Assembly (NCBI GenBank): GCA_939791845.1
Contig: CALNEX010000005.1
Coordinates: 1-34,902, forward strand
Direction: 5' to 3'
Source of the DNA: an uncultured Mediterranea sp.
GTDB lineage: Bacteria; Bacteroidota; Bacteroidia; Bacteroidales; Bacteroidaceae
Length of the DNA: 34,902 nucleotides
Position 1 is the first letter of the stretch, and each line of letters starts with the position of its first letter. This document shows, in pieces, positions 8,597 through 17,811 of this stretch. The position numbers were made by a program, and so were the translations under genes. The notes below the pieces were generated by a model. It saw only the letters and a program-made list of their open reading frames with translations, was not told the origin of the DNA and made no database searches.

Positions 8597-9334
8597 ATGA
8601 AGAGACTGCTTGCTGCCCTCATCTTTTTTACCCGGCTGCCGTTTTGGCGTTTGGCGACGGTGCCTGCCGAGTGTTTCAAGCACGTGGTGCCTTACTGGCC
8701 GTTAGTGGGATGGCTGACAGGAGGCATCCTGGCAGGCATGCTTTGGCTGTTGGGGCAAATATTTCCGCTGCATGTGGCCTGGATGGGAGCCATTGCTGCC
8801 CGCTTGCTTGTGACCGGCTGCTTGCACGAAGACGGCTTGGCCGATTTCTGTGACGGCTTCGGTGGAGGCACGACGCGCGAACGGACACTGGCCATCATGA
8901 AGGATTCTCACATCGGTACCTATGGCGTGGCGGGGCTGACTGTCTACTTCCTGTCATGGTCGCAAATGGCAGTCTTTCCACTTGCCACCTTGTGCGCCGT
9001 GGCATTCTGTGCCGATGTCTATGCCAAGTGGTGCGCGTCGCATATCGTTAACTTGTTGCCCTATGCCCGCAAAGAGGAAGAGAGCAAAGCGAGGGTGACG
9101 TACAGCCGGATGACATGGCCGGAAATCATGACCGGCATGTTTGCCGCCGGGTTGCCCTTGGTGCTTTGGTTGCCTGCGGGATTGGGGTGGGCCTGCCTAT
9201 TCCCGCCGATTGTGTTTCTCCTGCTTTGCGGCTGGATGAAGCGGCGCATCGGAGGATACACGGGTGATTGTTGCGGGGCGGCGTTCCTGCTTTGCGAGCT
9301 CTCGTTTTATGTAGGTGCGATGATTGGGCCATGA
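8597..9334 (+). CDS. cobS: Adenosylcobinamide-GDP ribazoletransferase (cobalamin synthase)
   Basis: ALIFFTRLPFW, LLVTGCLHEDGLADFCDGFGGGTTRERTLAIMKDSHIGTYGV, GGYTGDCCGA. Confidence 0.95.
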   Translation: MKRLLAALIFFTRLPFWRLATVPAECFKHVVPYWPLVGWLTGGILAGMLWLLGQIFPLHVAWMGAIAARLLVTGCLHEDGLADFCDGFGGGTTRERTLAIMKDSHIGTYGVAGLTVYFLSWSQMAVFPLATLCAVAFCADVYAKWCASHIVNLLPYARKEEESKARVTYSRMTWPEIMTGMFAAGLPLVLWLPAGLGWACLFPPIVFLLLCGWMKRRIGGYTGDCCGAAFLLCELSFYVGAMIGP

Positions 9335-9861
9335 AAGTGATACTTGTCCGACATACTTCGGTGGGCGTCCCTCCGGGCACTTGCTATGGGCAAACGGACG
9401 TGCCTTTGCGGTCCACTTTTCTTGAAGAAGCGGAGGCAGTGCACAGGCAATTGGCAGGCTATGGGCCATTTGACAAGGTATATACCAGTCCTTTGAGCCG
9501 GTGTACCCGTCTGGCAGACTATTGCGGCCATGCCGATGCCGTGCATGATGTCCGTCTGCTGGAATTGGATTTTGGCATTTGGGAAATGCAACGCTATGAC
9601 GAAATACGCGACCCCCGCTTGGCAGCATGGTATGCCGACTATCTGCATGTGCCTGCCACGGGTGGCGAATCCTTTGCCGGACAATTGCATCGCGTCTCTT
9701 GTTTTCTGGATGAATTGCGGGGAAAAGACTACCGCCGTGTAGCTGTATTCACCCATGGTGGTGTCATGGCTTGCGCCCAGGTGTATGCCGGGCTTGTCCG
9801 TCCCGAGGAGGCATTCGGCCGGGTGCCTTCCTACGGTGGAATCTTTCCTATCCTCCTGTAG
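9331..9861 (+). CDS. cobC: Alpha-ribazole phosphatase (histidine phosphatase family)
   Basis: ATG at 9331 overlaps the cobS stop (ATGA); MKVILVRHTSVGVPPGTCYGQTDVPL, YTSPLSRCTRLAD, LLELDFGIWE, VAVFTHGGVM. Confidence 0.88.
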   Translation: MKVILVRHTSVGVPPGTCYGQTDVPLRSTFLEEAEAVHRQLAGYGPFDKVYTSPLSRCTRLADYCGHADAVHDVRLLELDFGIWEMQRYDEIRDPRLAAWYADYLHVPATGGESFAGQLHRVSCFLDELRGKDYRRVAVFTHGGVMACAQVYAGLVRPEEAFGRVPSYGGIFPILL

Positions 9862-10807
9862 TGACAAGCAGCAGGAAGGCAACGAGGGCAACCATCACCC
9901 CTTCCGCCCTTTGGTTGATGCGGACAGCACGTTGCATGTCCGCAGTTGCAAGCGGTCGTTCGTTTGAGCCTATGTAAGGTTTCCAAACCTCTACACCAAA
10001 ATAGTCATGCGGCCCGCCGAAGCGACAATCCAAGATGCCTGCCAAGGCTGCTTCTGGGTATCCTGAATTGGGACTGGTATGTTCCTTGCCGTATCTCAGT
10101 ACAAATTTCAGCAGGTCCGGACGGCCCGCCACGCACACCATCAGCAGGGCAGTCAGTCGGGCCGGGATGTAATTGGCCACATCGTCCAGCCGGGCGGCAA
10201 AACAGCCAAAACGCCGGTAGCGTTCGTTGCGATAACCTATCATTGAATCCAGCGTGTTTATCATCTTGTACATCACCATTCCCGGAACACCCAGCAACAA
10301 ATACCAAAAAAGTGGAGCAATGACCCCATCGCTCAGGTTTTCTGCCAATGTCTCCAAAGCGGCGGCGCGTACTTCTTGTGCGGAAAGGGCTTGTGTGTCA
10401 CGTCCCACGATGCGTGCCACTTGCCTGCGCCCTTTGTCCAACGAATGGTCGAGGGCATGGAACACCTCCCGCACCTCGCGCACCAGTGTTGTCCCGGCCA
10501 GGCAGTAGAAGATGAGGATTGTTTCCAACGCCACCCCCAACCAAGGCGAGACATATACATTTATTCCGTGCAACAATATCCAGGTCAATCCATAAATGCC
10601 CACCACCAATACGATGGCCACCGCCATGCCCTTGGCAAAACGTAGTCGTCCTTTATTCAGGCGATGCTCGCACAGGGCGATGGCACGTCCGAAAGCCACC
10701 ACCGGATGAGGAAGCCAGACAGGGTCGCCCAGCCATCGGTCAAGTCCCCAGGCCAGTAACAAAGGAAGTATGGACATCAAATATTCCATGAGGCTACTCC
10801 ATTTCAA
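9848..10807 (-). CDS. cbiB: Adenosylcobinamide-phosphate synthase
   Basis: LLAWGLDRWLGDPVWLPHPVVAFGRAI, RDTQALSAQEVRAAALETLAENLSDGVIAPLFWYLLLGVPGMVMYKMINTLDSMIGYRNERY. Confidence 0.95.
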   Translation of the reverse strand: MKWSSLMEYLMSILPLLLAWGLDRWLGDPVWLPHPVVAFGRAIALCEHRLNKGRLRFAKGMAVAIVLVVGIYGLTWILLHGINVYVSPWLGVALETILIFYCLAGTTLVREVREVFHALDHSLDKGRRQVARIVGRDTQALSAQEVRAAALETLAENLSDGVIAPLFWYLLLGVPGMVMYKMINTLDSMIGYRNERYRRFGCFAARLDDVANYIPARLTALLMVCVAGRPDLLKFVLRYGKEHTSPNSGYPEAALAGILDCRFGGPHDYFGVEVWKPYIGSNERPLATADMQRAVRINQRAEGVMVALVAFLLLVTTGG

Positions 10808-11822
10808 ACCATTGCCGGATGGCCGTCACCAATCGTTCATTGTCCTCCGCCCGCTGGGTGGAGATGCGGAAATATGTGCTGTCCAATCCCTCGAAGTTGG
10901 AAGCGTCACGAATCAGCAGGCCGTGTTTATGGGCCAGGTAATCCTTCAGCGCGGACGCCTTGCCCATCCGGAGGCGCACCAGCATGAAGTGTGTGTCTGT
11001 ATCCCATACTTCCATCCCGCCGGCTTGGCGGAGCAAGGATTGCAGTCGGGCTGTTTCTGTCAGACAGCCCGGCAGGTCGAAAGGTACGGCTTGGGGATGG
11101 GCCAGCAGGAACATGCCAGCCAAAAGGGCCACGCCATTGACCGACCAAGGCATCCGATGTGTGCGCAAATGATAGAGCACAGAAGCATTTCCCGTCAGGT
11201 AACCTAAACGCAGCCCGGGCATGGCATAACGCTTAGTCAGGGAGTGAAGCAACAAGACGTTGGGCATTTCCACGGCTTCCCGAGCCGCGAGCAGGGGCTT
11301 TAGGGTAAAGTCCTCATACGATTGGTCAATGACGAAGAGGATGTGCGGGTTGTCTGCGGCCAGCCGGAGGAGCAAATCCTTGTCCACAACCTGCCCCGTG
11401 GGGTTGTTGGGATTGCAAAGCCAAAGCATCCGCAGGTCTTCCGGCAACCTGCCATTCCCCGGCAGGTGGTAAAGGGAAATGACCTGATGTCCGTGGATGC
11501 GGCAAGCGTCGGCATACTCGCTGAACGTGGGTTGCAGCACTGCACTCCGTACGCCGGCAAATGATTGGGCCAAGAGATAAATGGCTTCCGTGGCACCACT
11601 GGTCACACAGACCTGTTCGGGCTGGATGCCGGAGGCCTTTGCCACACGAGCTTCAAGCGTGTAGGGCTGTGGTTCCGGATAAGTGGATATGGCTTCGTCC
11701 ATACGTTCGCGCAGCCAGGTTTTCAATGCCGTCGGGTCAATCCAGTTGGTAAGGTTGGAACTGAAATTAGCCGTTATCGGACGGTTGTATTTGTAGAGGT
11801 CGTCTCCATGTCCTTCTATCAT
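10794..11822 (-). CDS. cobD: Threonine-phosphate decarboxylase-like PLP enzyme
   Basis: HGDDLYKYNRPITANFSSNLT, CNPNNPTGQVV, VIDQSYEDFT, LHSLTKRYAMPGLRLGYLTGN; sits between cbiB and cobQ. Confidence 0.88.
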   Translation of the reverse strand: MIEGHGDDLYKYNRPITANFSSNLTNWIDPTALKTWLRERMDEAISTYPEPQPYTLEARVAKASGIQPEQVCVTSGATEAIYLLAQSFAGVRSAVLQPTFSEYADACRIHGHQVISLYHLPGNGRLPEDLRMLWLCNPNNPTGQVVDKDLLLRLAADNPHILFVIDQSYEDFTLKPLLAAREAVEMPNVLLLHSLTKRYAMPGLRLGYLTGNASVLYHLRTHRMPWSVNGVALLAGMFLLAHPQAVPFDLPGCLTETARLQSLLRQAGGMEVWDTDTHFMLVRLRMGKASALKDYLAHKHGLLIRDASNFEGLDSTYFRISTQRAEDNERLVTAIRQWFEME

Positions 11823-13318
11823 CGTTGCTCGGTGGTTAGAATGTTATATAATGAAGGTATATTTGTGTGGGCACGGACGTGTGCAGCCAGTTTGTCGTAT
11901 TGCGTTTCCTTGAACGTTGGATAGTCAAAAGTTTCCTTCCCTGCCACTTTGTCGGCGTAGGGGGCCAACAGGAAGTCAATGAATGGCTGATTGTCCAAAA
12001 TGCCGTGCAGGTAAGTGCCCATGCAGTGGCGGTCTGCCATATATCCGTCCGCCGTGCCATCCGTCAGCAGGGTCAATGGCGAGGGAGGTTCTCCTTCGAT
12101 AGGAGAGGTAAGTCCCATGTGTATTTCGTAACCTTTCATTTCGGCCGTTTCATCCGGGGTGTTCAAGTAGAAACGGACTTGTCGGGTCACCTTGTCGGGA
12201 GTCATGCGGGTTTGGACAGGCAGCAGGCTTAAGCCGGGCAGGCATTCCGTGTCCCCCTCCAGATGTTCCGGGTCGGTTATTTCATGTCCCATCATCTGGT
12301 AGCCGCCGCAGATGCCCAGGATGGTTTTTCCTTTGCGTCGGGCGTGGAGGATGGCTTCAGCCACTCCGCTGCGTCGCAGTTCAGCCAGGTCGTCAATGGT
12401 ACTTTTGCTGCCGGGCAGGATGATGATGTCCGCCTTCTCCAATTCGCGGATATGATTGGTGTAGAAAAGGTGGACACGCGGATCCTGTTCCAACACATTG
12501 AAGTCGGTGAAGTTGCTCAGGTGGCGCAGGAGGACGATGGCCACGTTCACTTTGCCCAGTTGTGCTTCCGCTGCCTTGACGGCCAGGGAGACAGAGTCTT
12601 CGTCTTCTATCAGGATGCCTTGGTAGTAGGGAATCACACCCAGGACGGGGATGCCGCATAAATCCTCCAGCATCTTTATGCCCGATTCAAACAAGCGCAA
12701 GTCTCCTCGGAACTTGTTCACAAAAATGCCTTTTATCAGCCTCCGTTCTTCCGGGTGGAGCAAGGCCAGTGAGCCATAGAGACTGGCAAAGATGCCACCC
12801 CGGTCTATGTCTCCCACCAGGAATACGTCCGCCCCGGCATATGCAGCCATAGACAGGTTCACCAAGTCTGTGTCGCGCAGGTTGATTTCGGAGATGCTGC
12901 CTGCTCCTTCCAATACGACGGGATTATGGCGTGCTGCCAGCCGGTCGTAGGCGGCACACACTTCTTTTCGCAGTATTTCGCGGCCTTCCTGGCTGAAATA
13001 ATCGTAGGCGTTGCGGTTGCCGATGGGGCGGCCGTTCAGCACCACCTGCGAGGTGTGGTCGGACTGCGGTTTCAGCAGCAGCGGGTTCATGTCCGTATGG
13101 CACGGCACGCCTGCTGCCTCGGCTTGCACGGCCTGTGCCCGTCCGATTTCCAGTCCTTCGGGCGTGGCAAAGGAATTGAGCGCCATGTTTTGTGCCTTGA
13201 ATGGTGCAGGATGGTAGCCATCTTGCCGGAAGATGCGGCAGAAGGCGGTGGCCAGTATGCTTTTGCCCACATCGCTTCCCGTGCCGGCCAGCATCATGGA
13301 GTGTAGTCGTTTCTGCAT
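11819..13318 (-). CDS. cobQ: Cobyric acid synthase
   Basis: MLAGTGSDVGKSILATAFCRIFRQDGYHPAPFKAQNMALNSFATPEGLEIGRAQAVQAEAAGVP, PILLPGSKSTIDDL-type motif, GICGGYQMMG; ATG at 13318 preferred over the TTG start at 13348 because a -7 box TATTTTTG lies at 13346-13353. Confidence 0.93.
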   Translation of the reverse strand: MQKRLHSMMLAGTGSDVGKSILATAFCRIFRQDGYHPAPFKAQNMALNSFATPEGLEIGRAQAVQAEAAGVPCHTDMNPLLLKPQSDHTSQVVLNGRPIGNRNAYDYFSQEGREILRKEVCAAYDRLAARHNPVVLEGAGSISEINLRDTDLVNLSMAAYAGADVFLVGDIDRGGIFASLYGSLALLHPEERRLIKGIFVNKFRGDLRLFESGIKMLEDLCGIPVLGVIPYYQGILIEDEDSVSLAVKAAEAQLGKVNVAIVLLRHLSNFTDFNVLEQDPRVHLFYTNHIRELEKADIIILPGSKSTIDDLAELRRSGVAEAILHARRKGKTILGICGGYQMMGHEITDPEHLEGDTECLPGLSLLPVQTRMTPDKVTRQVRFYLNTPDETAEMKGYEIHMGLTSPIEGEPPSPLTLLTDGTADGYMADRHCMGTYLHGILDNQPFIDFLLAPYADKVAGKETFDYPTFKETQYDKLAAHVRAHTNIPSLYNILTTEQR

Positions 13319-13345
13319 AGTCAGTGCTGTTGTTGAAATGGGGCG

Positions 13346-13353
13346 CAAAAATA
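13346..13353 (-). promoter_or_regulatory. -7 box TATTTTTG upstream of the cobQ-cobD-cbiB operon
   Basis: Reverse complement of CAAAAATA; 28 nt upstream of the ATG at 13318. Confidence 0.55.
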
Positions 13354-13379
13354 CATAATCTATCCGGATATAGACAAAG

Positions 13380-13409
13380 TTGGGGAGGAAAAATGAATTC
13401 CCTCCCCAA
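13380..13409 (-). terminator. Hairpin downstream of the outer-membrane barrel gene
   Basis: TTGGGGAGG ... CCTCCCCAA, 9-bp perfect stem with a 12-nt loop; T-tract is weak. Confidence 0.5.
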
Positions 13410-13426
13410 TCAAAGTGCTATTGGAC

Positions 13427-16327
13427 TCATCTGCGTGGGCCAAATCCAGGTCCTCGGCGGCCAAATCCCGGGCCGCGCATTTCGGGCTGCTTGTTGGAGC
13501 GTTTGCCACCGAAAATGTTGAGGCGGTAAATGAAGTGCAGCATACAGTAGCTGTTGATGCCGTTGTACTCGTAGACGGAGCGTCCTGAGGCAGTGAGCGA
13601 GCGGGTGATGTTGCTTTGCTGTTTGAGAATGTCGTAGAATTCAAGGCTGATGGTGGCATCTCCACGCAGGAAAGTCTGGGCAATCTGGGCATTCCAAATC
13701 AGTTCATTGCGGTTCATGCTGCTGTCGCTGTATCCGCGTCTGCTTTGGTTGGCAAGGTTGGTGGAGATGCTCATGTTCCACGGTGTGTTGATGGTGGTGT
13801 TGGCCCCATAGCTGAAATTATAGGGTTGCTGGTTGTTGCTGGGAGTCAGTTTGTCCCGCTCGATGGAGTAGGAGAGGGTGCCGTTTATGCCGAACTCCAG
13901 CCAGTCGTTGCGGTAGGTGGCGTTGAGGCGTTCGTTCAGCGTCAGGTTGGTGGTGGTGTTCTTCTGCTCGATGGCTTCCGCGCCCTGGCCGGAGGTCAGG
14001 TAACCCACGTTGTTGGCATAGTTGGCGTTGGTGAAGGAGCCGATGGTGAACTTCTTGTTCTTCAGGGCCGTGTTGAAGCCGAACATGCCGAAGGCGTTCC
14101 AATTGCCGTTGATGTTGCGGGGCGTGGTGGTCCATCCGCCGGTGGCATCGTTGTAGACACGGCTGCTGCTGATGCTGTTTTGCGTCAATTGGAAATTGGC
14201 GTGCGCAAAGATGCCGCGTTGCTTGTCCGGAATATAGTTGTTGTAGAACAAGCGCAGGTTATGCCTGAAAGAAGGCTTCAAGTCCGGATTGCCCACCTGG
14301 ATGCTCAGGGGGTTGGAGTCATCTGTGACAGGTAACAGGTTCTCCATGCTGGGCTGGCTGCTTCGTCCGCGGTAGGTGACGCGCAACTGGCTGAGTTTGG
14401 AGAAGCGTACCCGCAAGTCGATGTTCGGTGCGAAATTGAAGACATTCCGGGTGCTGATGGTGTCAATGTCGCCCTTCTGATAGGTCAGGCGCGTGTTTTG
14501 CGGTTGGAAGGACAAGCCGGCGTTCAGCTGGTATTTGGTGCGCATGAAGCGCAGGCCTACCTGTGCATCGTGGGCGTAGGTCTGATACTTGGCATATTTG
14601 CTTTGGTCATCGTCCCGGTAGTCCAGATAGCCGTCGGGCAGTGCGTCGCCCATCTCCCAGCCCAGCGAGGTCAAGTCGTAGGTGTTCTTGTTGCTTTTGC
14701 TCAGGCTGTATTGGAAGCGGTAGCTGAATTGGAGGAAGGTACCCTTGGCAATGGGCTCGCTGTACGTCATCTGTGCTTGGTAGCTGTAGTTATCGGAGGG
14801 CGAGGTGATGTAGCGGCGGATGATGTCATTGTTCTGGGTGGTGCCCGTCAGGAAGTAATAGGTGTCCGAGGAGGAATATTGGTCATTGTCGCTGTCCCCG
14901 TATTCAAACCGGCCGCGGAAGGTGATGTTGCGTCCTTTGCTGTTCAGCTTGCGGTTGACTTGCAGGGTGGCGTTGGCGGAGATATCATCGCCATCGCTGC
15001 TGCTGCGGTTGTTGCTGGTGTTGACGCGGATGTCCTTCAGGGGATCATCGCCGCTCAGGATGTCTGCCTTTGACAAGGCACTCAAGTCCAGGTAGTCATT
15101 GGGATTGGCCACATAGCTGTAAGGGTCGTCATTGAAAGTGCCCGACTGGGAGAAGGAACTGCTTCGCGTCTGCGTGTAGGAGAAATTGGGGCGGAAGATG
15201 ATGTTGGTCAGCGTGTCCGGCCTCCATTCCATTTTGAAATTGGCCCATACAGAGACGTTGCGGTTGTTTTGCGTGGAGTTGGAGTTGGAGAAAGACGAGG
15301 AGCTCTGTCCTGTCAGGAAGTTCTCGGTATATCCGGTGCTGATTTGGTCGTTGTCCCGGTAATTGTAGCGTGCGCTTCCCTCCAGGGCAAGCTTCTCGCT
15401 TTCCGTGGCAAAGTTCAGGCCAATGTCTTTGCGAGTCGTCAGGCCGGAATTGCGTCGCCAGCGCGGGCCGCCTCCACCTCCGGAGAATCCCTGGTCGTTG
15501 ACGTTGTTGGCACGTCCGATGAAGGTCACTTGGGTGTTGCCGCGGAAATAGTTCATCATGGCGCGGGCCGAGTAGCGGTCTTCGGTGCCTCCGGCCACGT
15601 CGGCGTTGCCGAACCATCCGGTATTCATCTCTTTCTTCACGGTCAGATCCAATACGGTTTCCTCTTCGCCGTCGTCAATGCCGGTGATGCGCGCCAAGTC
15701 TGATTTCTTGTCGTAAGTCTTCAGCTTTTCAACCATTTCCACGGGCAGGTTCTGGAGGCCGGTGGCCACATCGCCGCCGAAGAACTCCTTGCCGTTGACC
15801 AATATCTTGGATACGTCTTTTCCGTTGATTTTCACGTTGCCGTCATCATCCACCTCGGCACCGGGCAGTTTCTTCACCAGTTCCTCCAGCGTGGCACCTT
15901 GGGGCGTGCGGTAGGCCGATGCGTTGAATTGCACCGTGTCTTCCACCACCTGCACCTGCGGGGCCTCGGCCACCACCACGGCTTCGGCCAGCAGGATGGC
16001 GTCGGGTTGGAGCACGATGTTCTCCATCCGTTTGGGAGCTGATGAGAGTTGCACGGGGATGAATTGGGGCTGATAGCCTATGTAGGTCACCTTGAGCACG
16101 TATTTGCCGGGCTTGGCTTGTAGGCGGTAGTATCCCTGCATGTTGCTGGCCATGCCGGTGGACTGGGTGCTGTCCGGGAGGTTGAGTAACTGTACGCTGG
16201 CGGCGATGGCGGGTTGTTCGGTGTCACCTTCCATGACGCGTCCCGATATTTCGACCGCTTTTTTCTGTGAGAATGCGGACAATGCCACCATGCTGAGCAG
16301 TATCGTCCACGTAACGAATCGTTTCAT
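13427..16327 (-). CDS. TonB-dependent-receptor-like outer membrane beta-barrel protein (CarboxypepD_reg-like N-domain, OMP_b-brl_3 type)
   Basis: Signal peptide MKRFVTWTILLSMVALSAFSQ; ISGRVMEGDTEQPAIAASVQLLNLPDS; plug-like YRTPQGATLEELVKKLPGAEVDDDGNVKINGKDVSKILVNGKEFFGGDVATGLQNLP; long barrel. Confidence 0.88.
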   Translation of the reverse strand: MKRFVTWTILLSMVALSAFSQKKAVEISGRVMEGDTEQPAIAASVQLLNLPDSTQSTGMASNMQGYYRLQAKPGKYVLKVTYIGYQPQFIPVQLSSAPKRMENIVLQPDAILLAEAVVVAEAPQVQVVEDTVQFNASAYRTPQGATLEELVKKLPGAEVDDDGNVKINGKDVSKILVNGKEFFGGDVATGLQNLPVEMVEKLKTYDKKSDLARITGIDDGEEETVLDLTVKKEMNTGWFGNADVAGGTEDRYSARAMMNYFRGNTQVTFIGRANNVNDQGFSGGGGGPRWRRNSGLTTRKDIGLNFATESEKLALEGSARYNYRDNDQISTGYTENFLTGQSSSSFSNSNSTQNNRNVSVWANFKMEWRPDTLTNIIFRPNFSYTQTRSSSFSQSGTFNDDPYSYVANPNDYLDLSALSKADILSGDDPLKDIRVNTSNNRSSSDGDDISANATLQVNRKLNSKGRNITFRGRFEYGDSDNDQYSSSDTYYFLTGTTQNNDIIRRYITSPSDNYSYQAQMTYSEPIAKGTFLQFSYRFQYSLSKSNKNTYDLTSLGWEMGDALPDGYLDYRDDDQSKYAKYQTYAHDAQVGLRFMRTKYQLNAGLSFQPQNTRLTYQKGDIDTISTRNVFNFAPNIDLRVRFSKLSQLRVTYRGRSSQPSMENLLPVTDDSNPLSIQVGNPDLKPSFRHNLRLFYNNYIPDKQRGIFAHANFQLTQNSISSSRVYNDATGGWTTTPRNINGNWNAFGMFGFNTALKNKKFTIGSFTNANYANNVGYLTSGQGAEAIEQKNTTTNLTLNERLNATYRNDWLEFGINGTLSYSIERDKLTPSNNQQPYNFSYGANTTINTPWNMSISTNLANQSRRGYSDSSMNRNELIWNAQIAQTFLRGDATISLEFYDILKQQSNITRSLTASGRSVYEYNGINSYCMLHFIYRLNIFGGKRSNKQPEMRGPGFGRRGPGFGPRR

Positions 16328-16478
16328 CTGTCTATTCTTCTTTATACCTTAAAAAAATGAGTTGTCAATGTCCGTTTGACGTCCGATGGCGGGAAAGGTT
16401 TAATGGGGCAAATGATAAAATGTCTTATTATTCGGCTATTTCTTTTAAAGCACCCGTGCCTGCTTCCCGGAGAAACCT

Positions 16479-16486
16479 TATCTTTG
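16479..16486 (+). promoter_or_regulatory. -7 box TATCTTTG upstream of element copy 1 and aroB
   Basis: TAnnTTTG; the 142-bp repeat begins 11 nt downstream. Confidence 0.6.
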
Positions 16487-16497
16487 CCGCGGGAAAC

Positions 16498-16639
16498 AGG
16501 AATTTAGTTTAGGCGCGGATTACGCGGATTTCACGGATATATTATTTGTGAAACCATTGGCATTCATAATTCTATGATAAAACTTAATCCGTGAAATCCG
16601 TGTAATCCGCGCCTAAAAGACATCGATAAATTATCATTT
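16498..16639 (+). repeat. Inverted-repeat leader element, copy 1 (142 bp)
   Basis: Nearly identical to 20521-20663; left arm 16508-16538 and right arm 16587-16617 form a 31-bp inverted repeat with one mismatch (G-U in RNA) around a 48-nt AT-rich loop. Confidence 0.95.
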
Positions 16640-16650
16640 GACCGACTTAT

Positions 16651-17715
16651 ATGATGAACAAGCAAGAAGTAATCCTTTGCGAGGGCTTGGCAGACAGCCT
16701 GGGGCGTGCCTTTGCCCAATGTCCGCACGACAAGATCTTCGTCCTGACCGATGAACACACCCACCGCCTCTGCCTGCCCCTGCTGGAAGGCGTGGAAGGC
16801 CTGGCAGAGGCCGTGCAGATTGTCATAGGACCGGAAGACGTGCACAAGAATCTGGAGACATTGGCTTCCGTTTGGCTGGAGTTGAGCAACAAGGGTGCCA
16901 CGCGCCGTTCGCTGATGGTGAATTTGGGCGGGGGCATGGTGACCGACTTGGGCGGATTTGCCGCCTCCACTTTCAAGCGGGGCATACCTTATATTAATAT
17001 ACCCACCACGCTGCTGGCCATGGTCGATGCGGCCGTGGGCGGCAAGACGGGCATCAACTTCAACGGGCTGAAGAATGAGGTGGGCGTGTTTGCGCCGGCC
17101 GTCAGCGTGCTCATCGAAACCGAATTCCTGCGCACGCTGGACGACCGGAACTTCTTTTCGGGCTATGCCGAGATGCTGAAGCACGGCCTCATCAGCACGA
17201 CCGGGCACTGGGCCGAGCTGCTGGCTTTCGACACGGATCCTGTCGACTATGCACGGCTGAAGGCGATGGTGGGCCGTTCGGTGCAGGTGAAGGAGAACAT
17301 CGTGCGCGAGGACCCCTTGGAGCGGGGCATCCGCAAGGCGCTGAACCTGGGGCACACCGTGGGCCATGCCTTCGAGAGCCTGGCCTTGGCCGAAGGGCGT
17401 CCCGTGCTGCACGGATATGCTGTGGCGTGGGGCCTGGTGTGCGAACTGTACCTGGCGTGTCTCAAGACGGGTTTCCCGCAAGACAAGATGCGGCAGACCG
17501 TTGGCTTCATCAAGGAGCATTACGGCGTGTTCGCTTTCGACTGCAAGGAATACGAACAACTTTATGCCCTGATGCAGCATGACAAGAAGAACACGGAGGG
17601 TGTCATCAACTTTACCTTGCTGGAAGACATTGGCGGGATTGCCCTCAATCAGACGGCTGACAAGAAAACCATCTTCGAAGCCTTGGACTTCTACCGGGAG
17701 ACAATGGGGGCATAG
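16651..17715 (+). CDS. aroB: 3-dehydroquinate synthase
   Basis: LMVNLGGGMVTDLGGFAASTFKRGIPYINIPTTLLAMVDAAVGGKTGINFNGLKNEVGVFAP, RKALNLGHTVGHAFES. Confidence 0.96.
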   Translation: MMNKQEVILCEGLADSLGRAFAQCPHDKIFVLTDEHTHRLCLPLLEGVEGLAEAVQIVIGPEDVHKNLETLASVWLELSNKGATRRSLMVNLGGGMVTDLGGFAASTFKRGIPYINIPTTLLAMVDAAVGGKTGINFNGLKNEVGVFAPAVSVLIETEFLRTLDDRNFFSGYAEMLKHGLISTTGHWAELLAFDTDPVDYARLKAMVGRSVQVKENIVREDPLERGIRKALNLGHTVGHAFESLALAEGRPVLHGYAVAWGLVCELYLACLKTGFPQDKMRQTVGFIKEHYGVFAFDCKEYEQLYALMQHDKKNTEGVINFTLLEDIGGIALNQTADKKTIFEALDFYRETMGA

Positions 17716-17738
17716 TTAGGCTACTTTAACACAAGCGC

Positions 17739-17766
17739 GTGCAGCATTTGGCGTGCCCCGGCATTT
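17739..17766 (+). promoter_or_regulatory. Bipartite motif copy A: GTGCAGCATTT-N10-GGCATTT
   Basis: Same two blocks and spacing as at 25539-25566 (+) and 25465-25491 (-). Confidence 0.5.
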
Positions 17767-17811
17767 CTTCTTACGTGAAGCGAAATGTATAACTTAAAAC
17801 GTGAACTTGCA

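Noticed and set aside
16564-17580. 338-aa minus-strand ORF opposite aroB
   Set aside because: Antisense shadow of a conserved gene; His/Gln/Val-rich composition typical of such artefacts.
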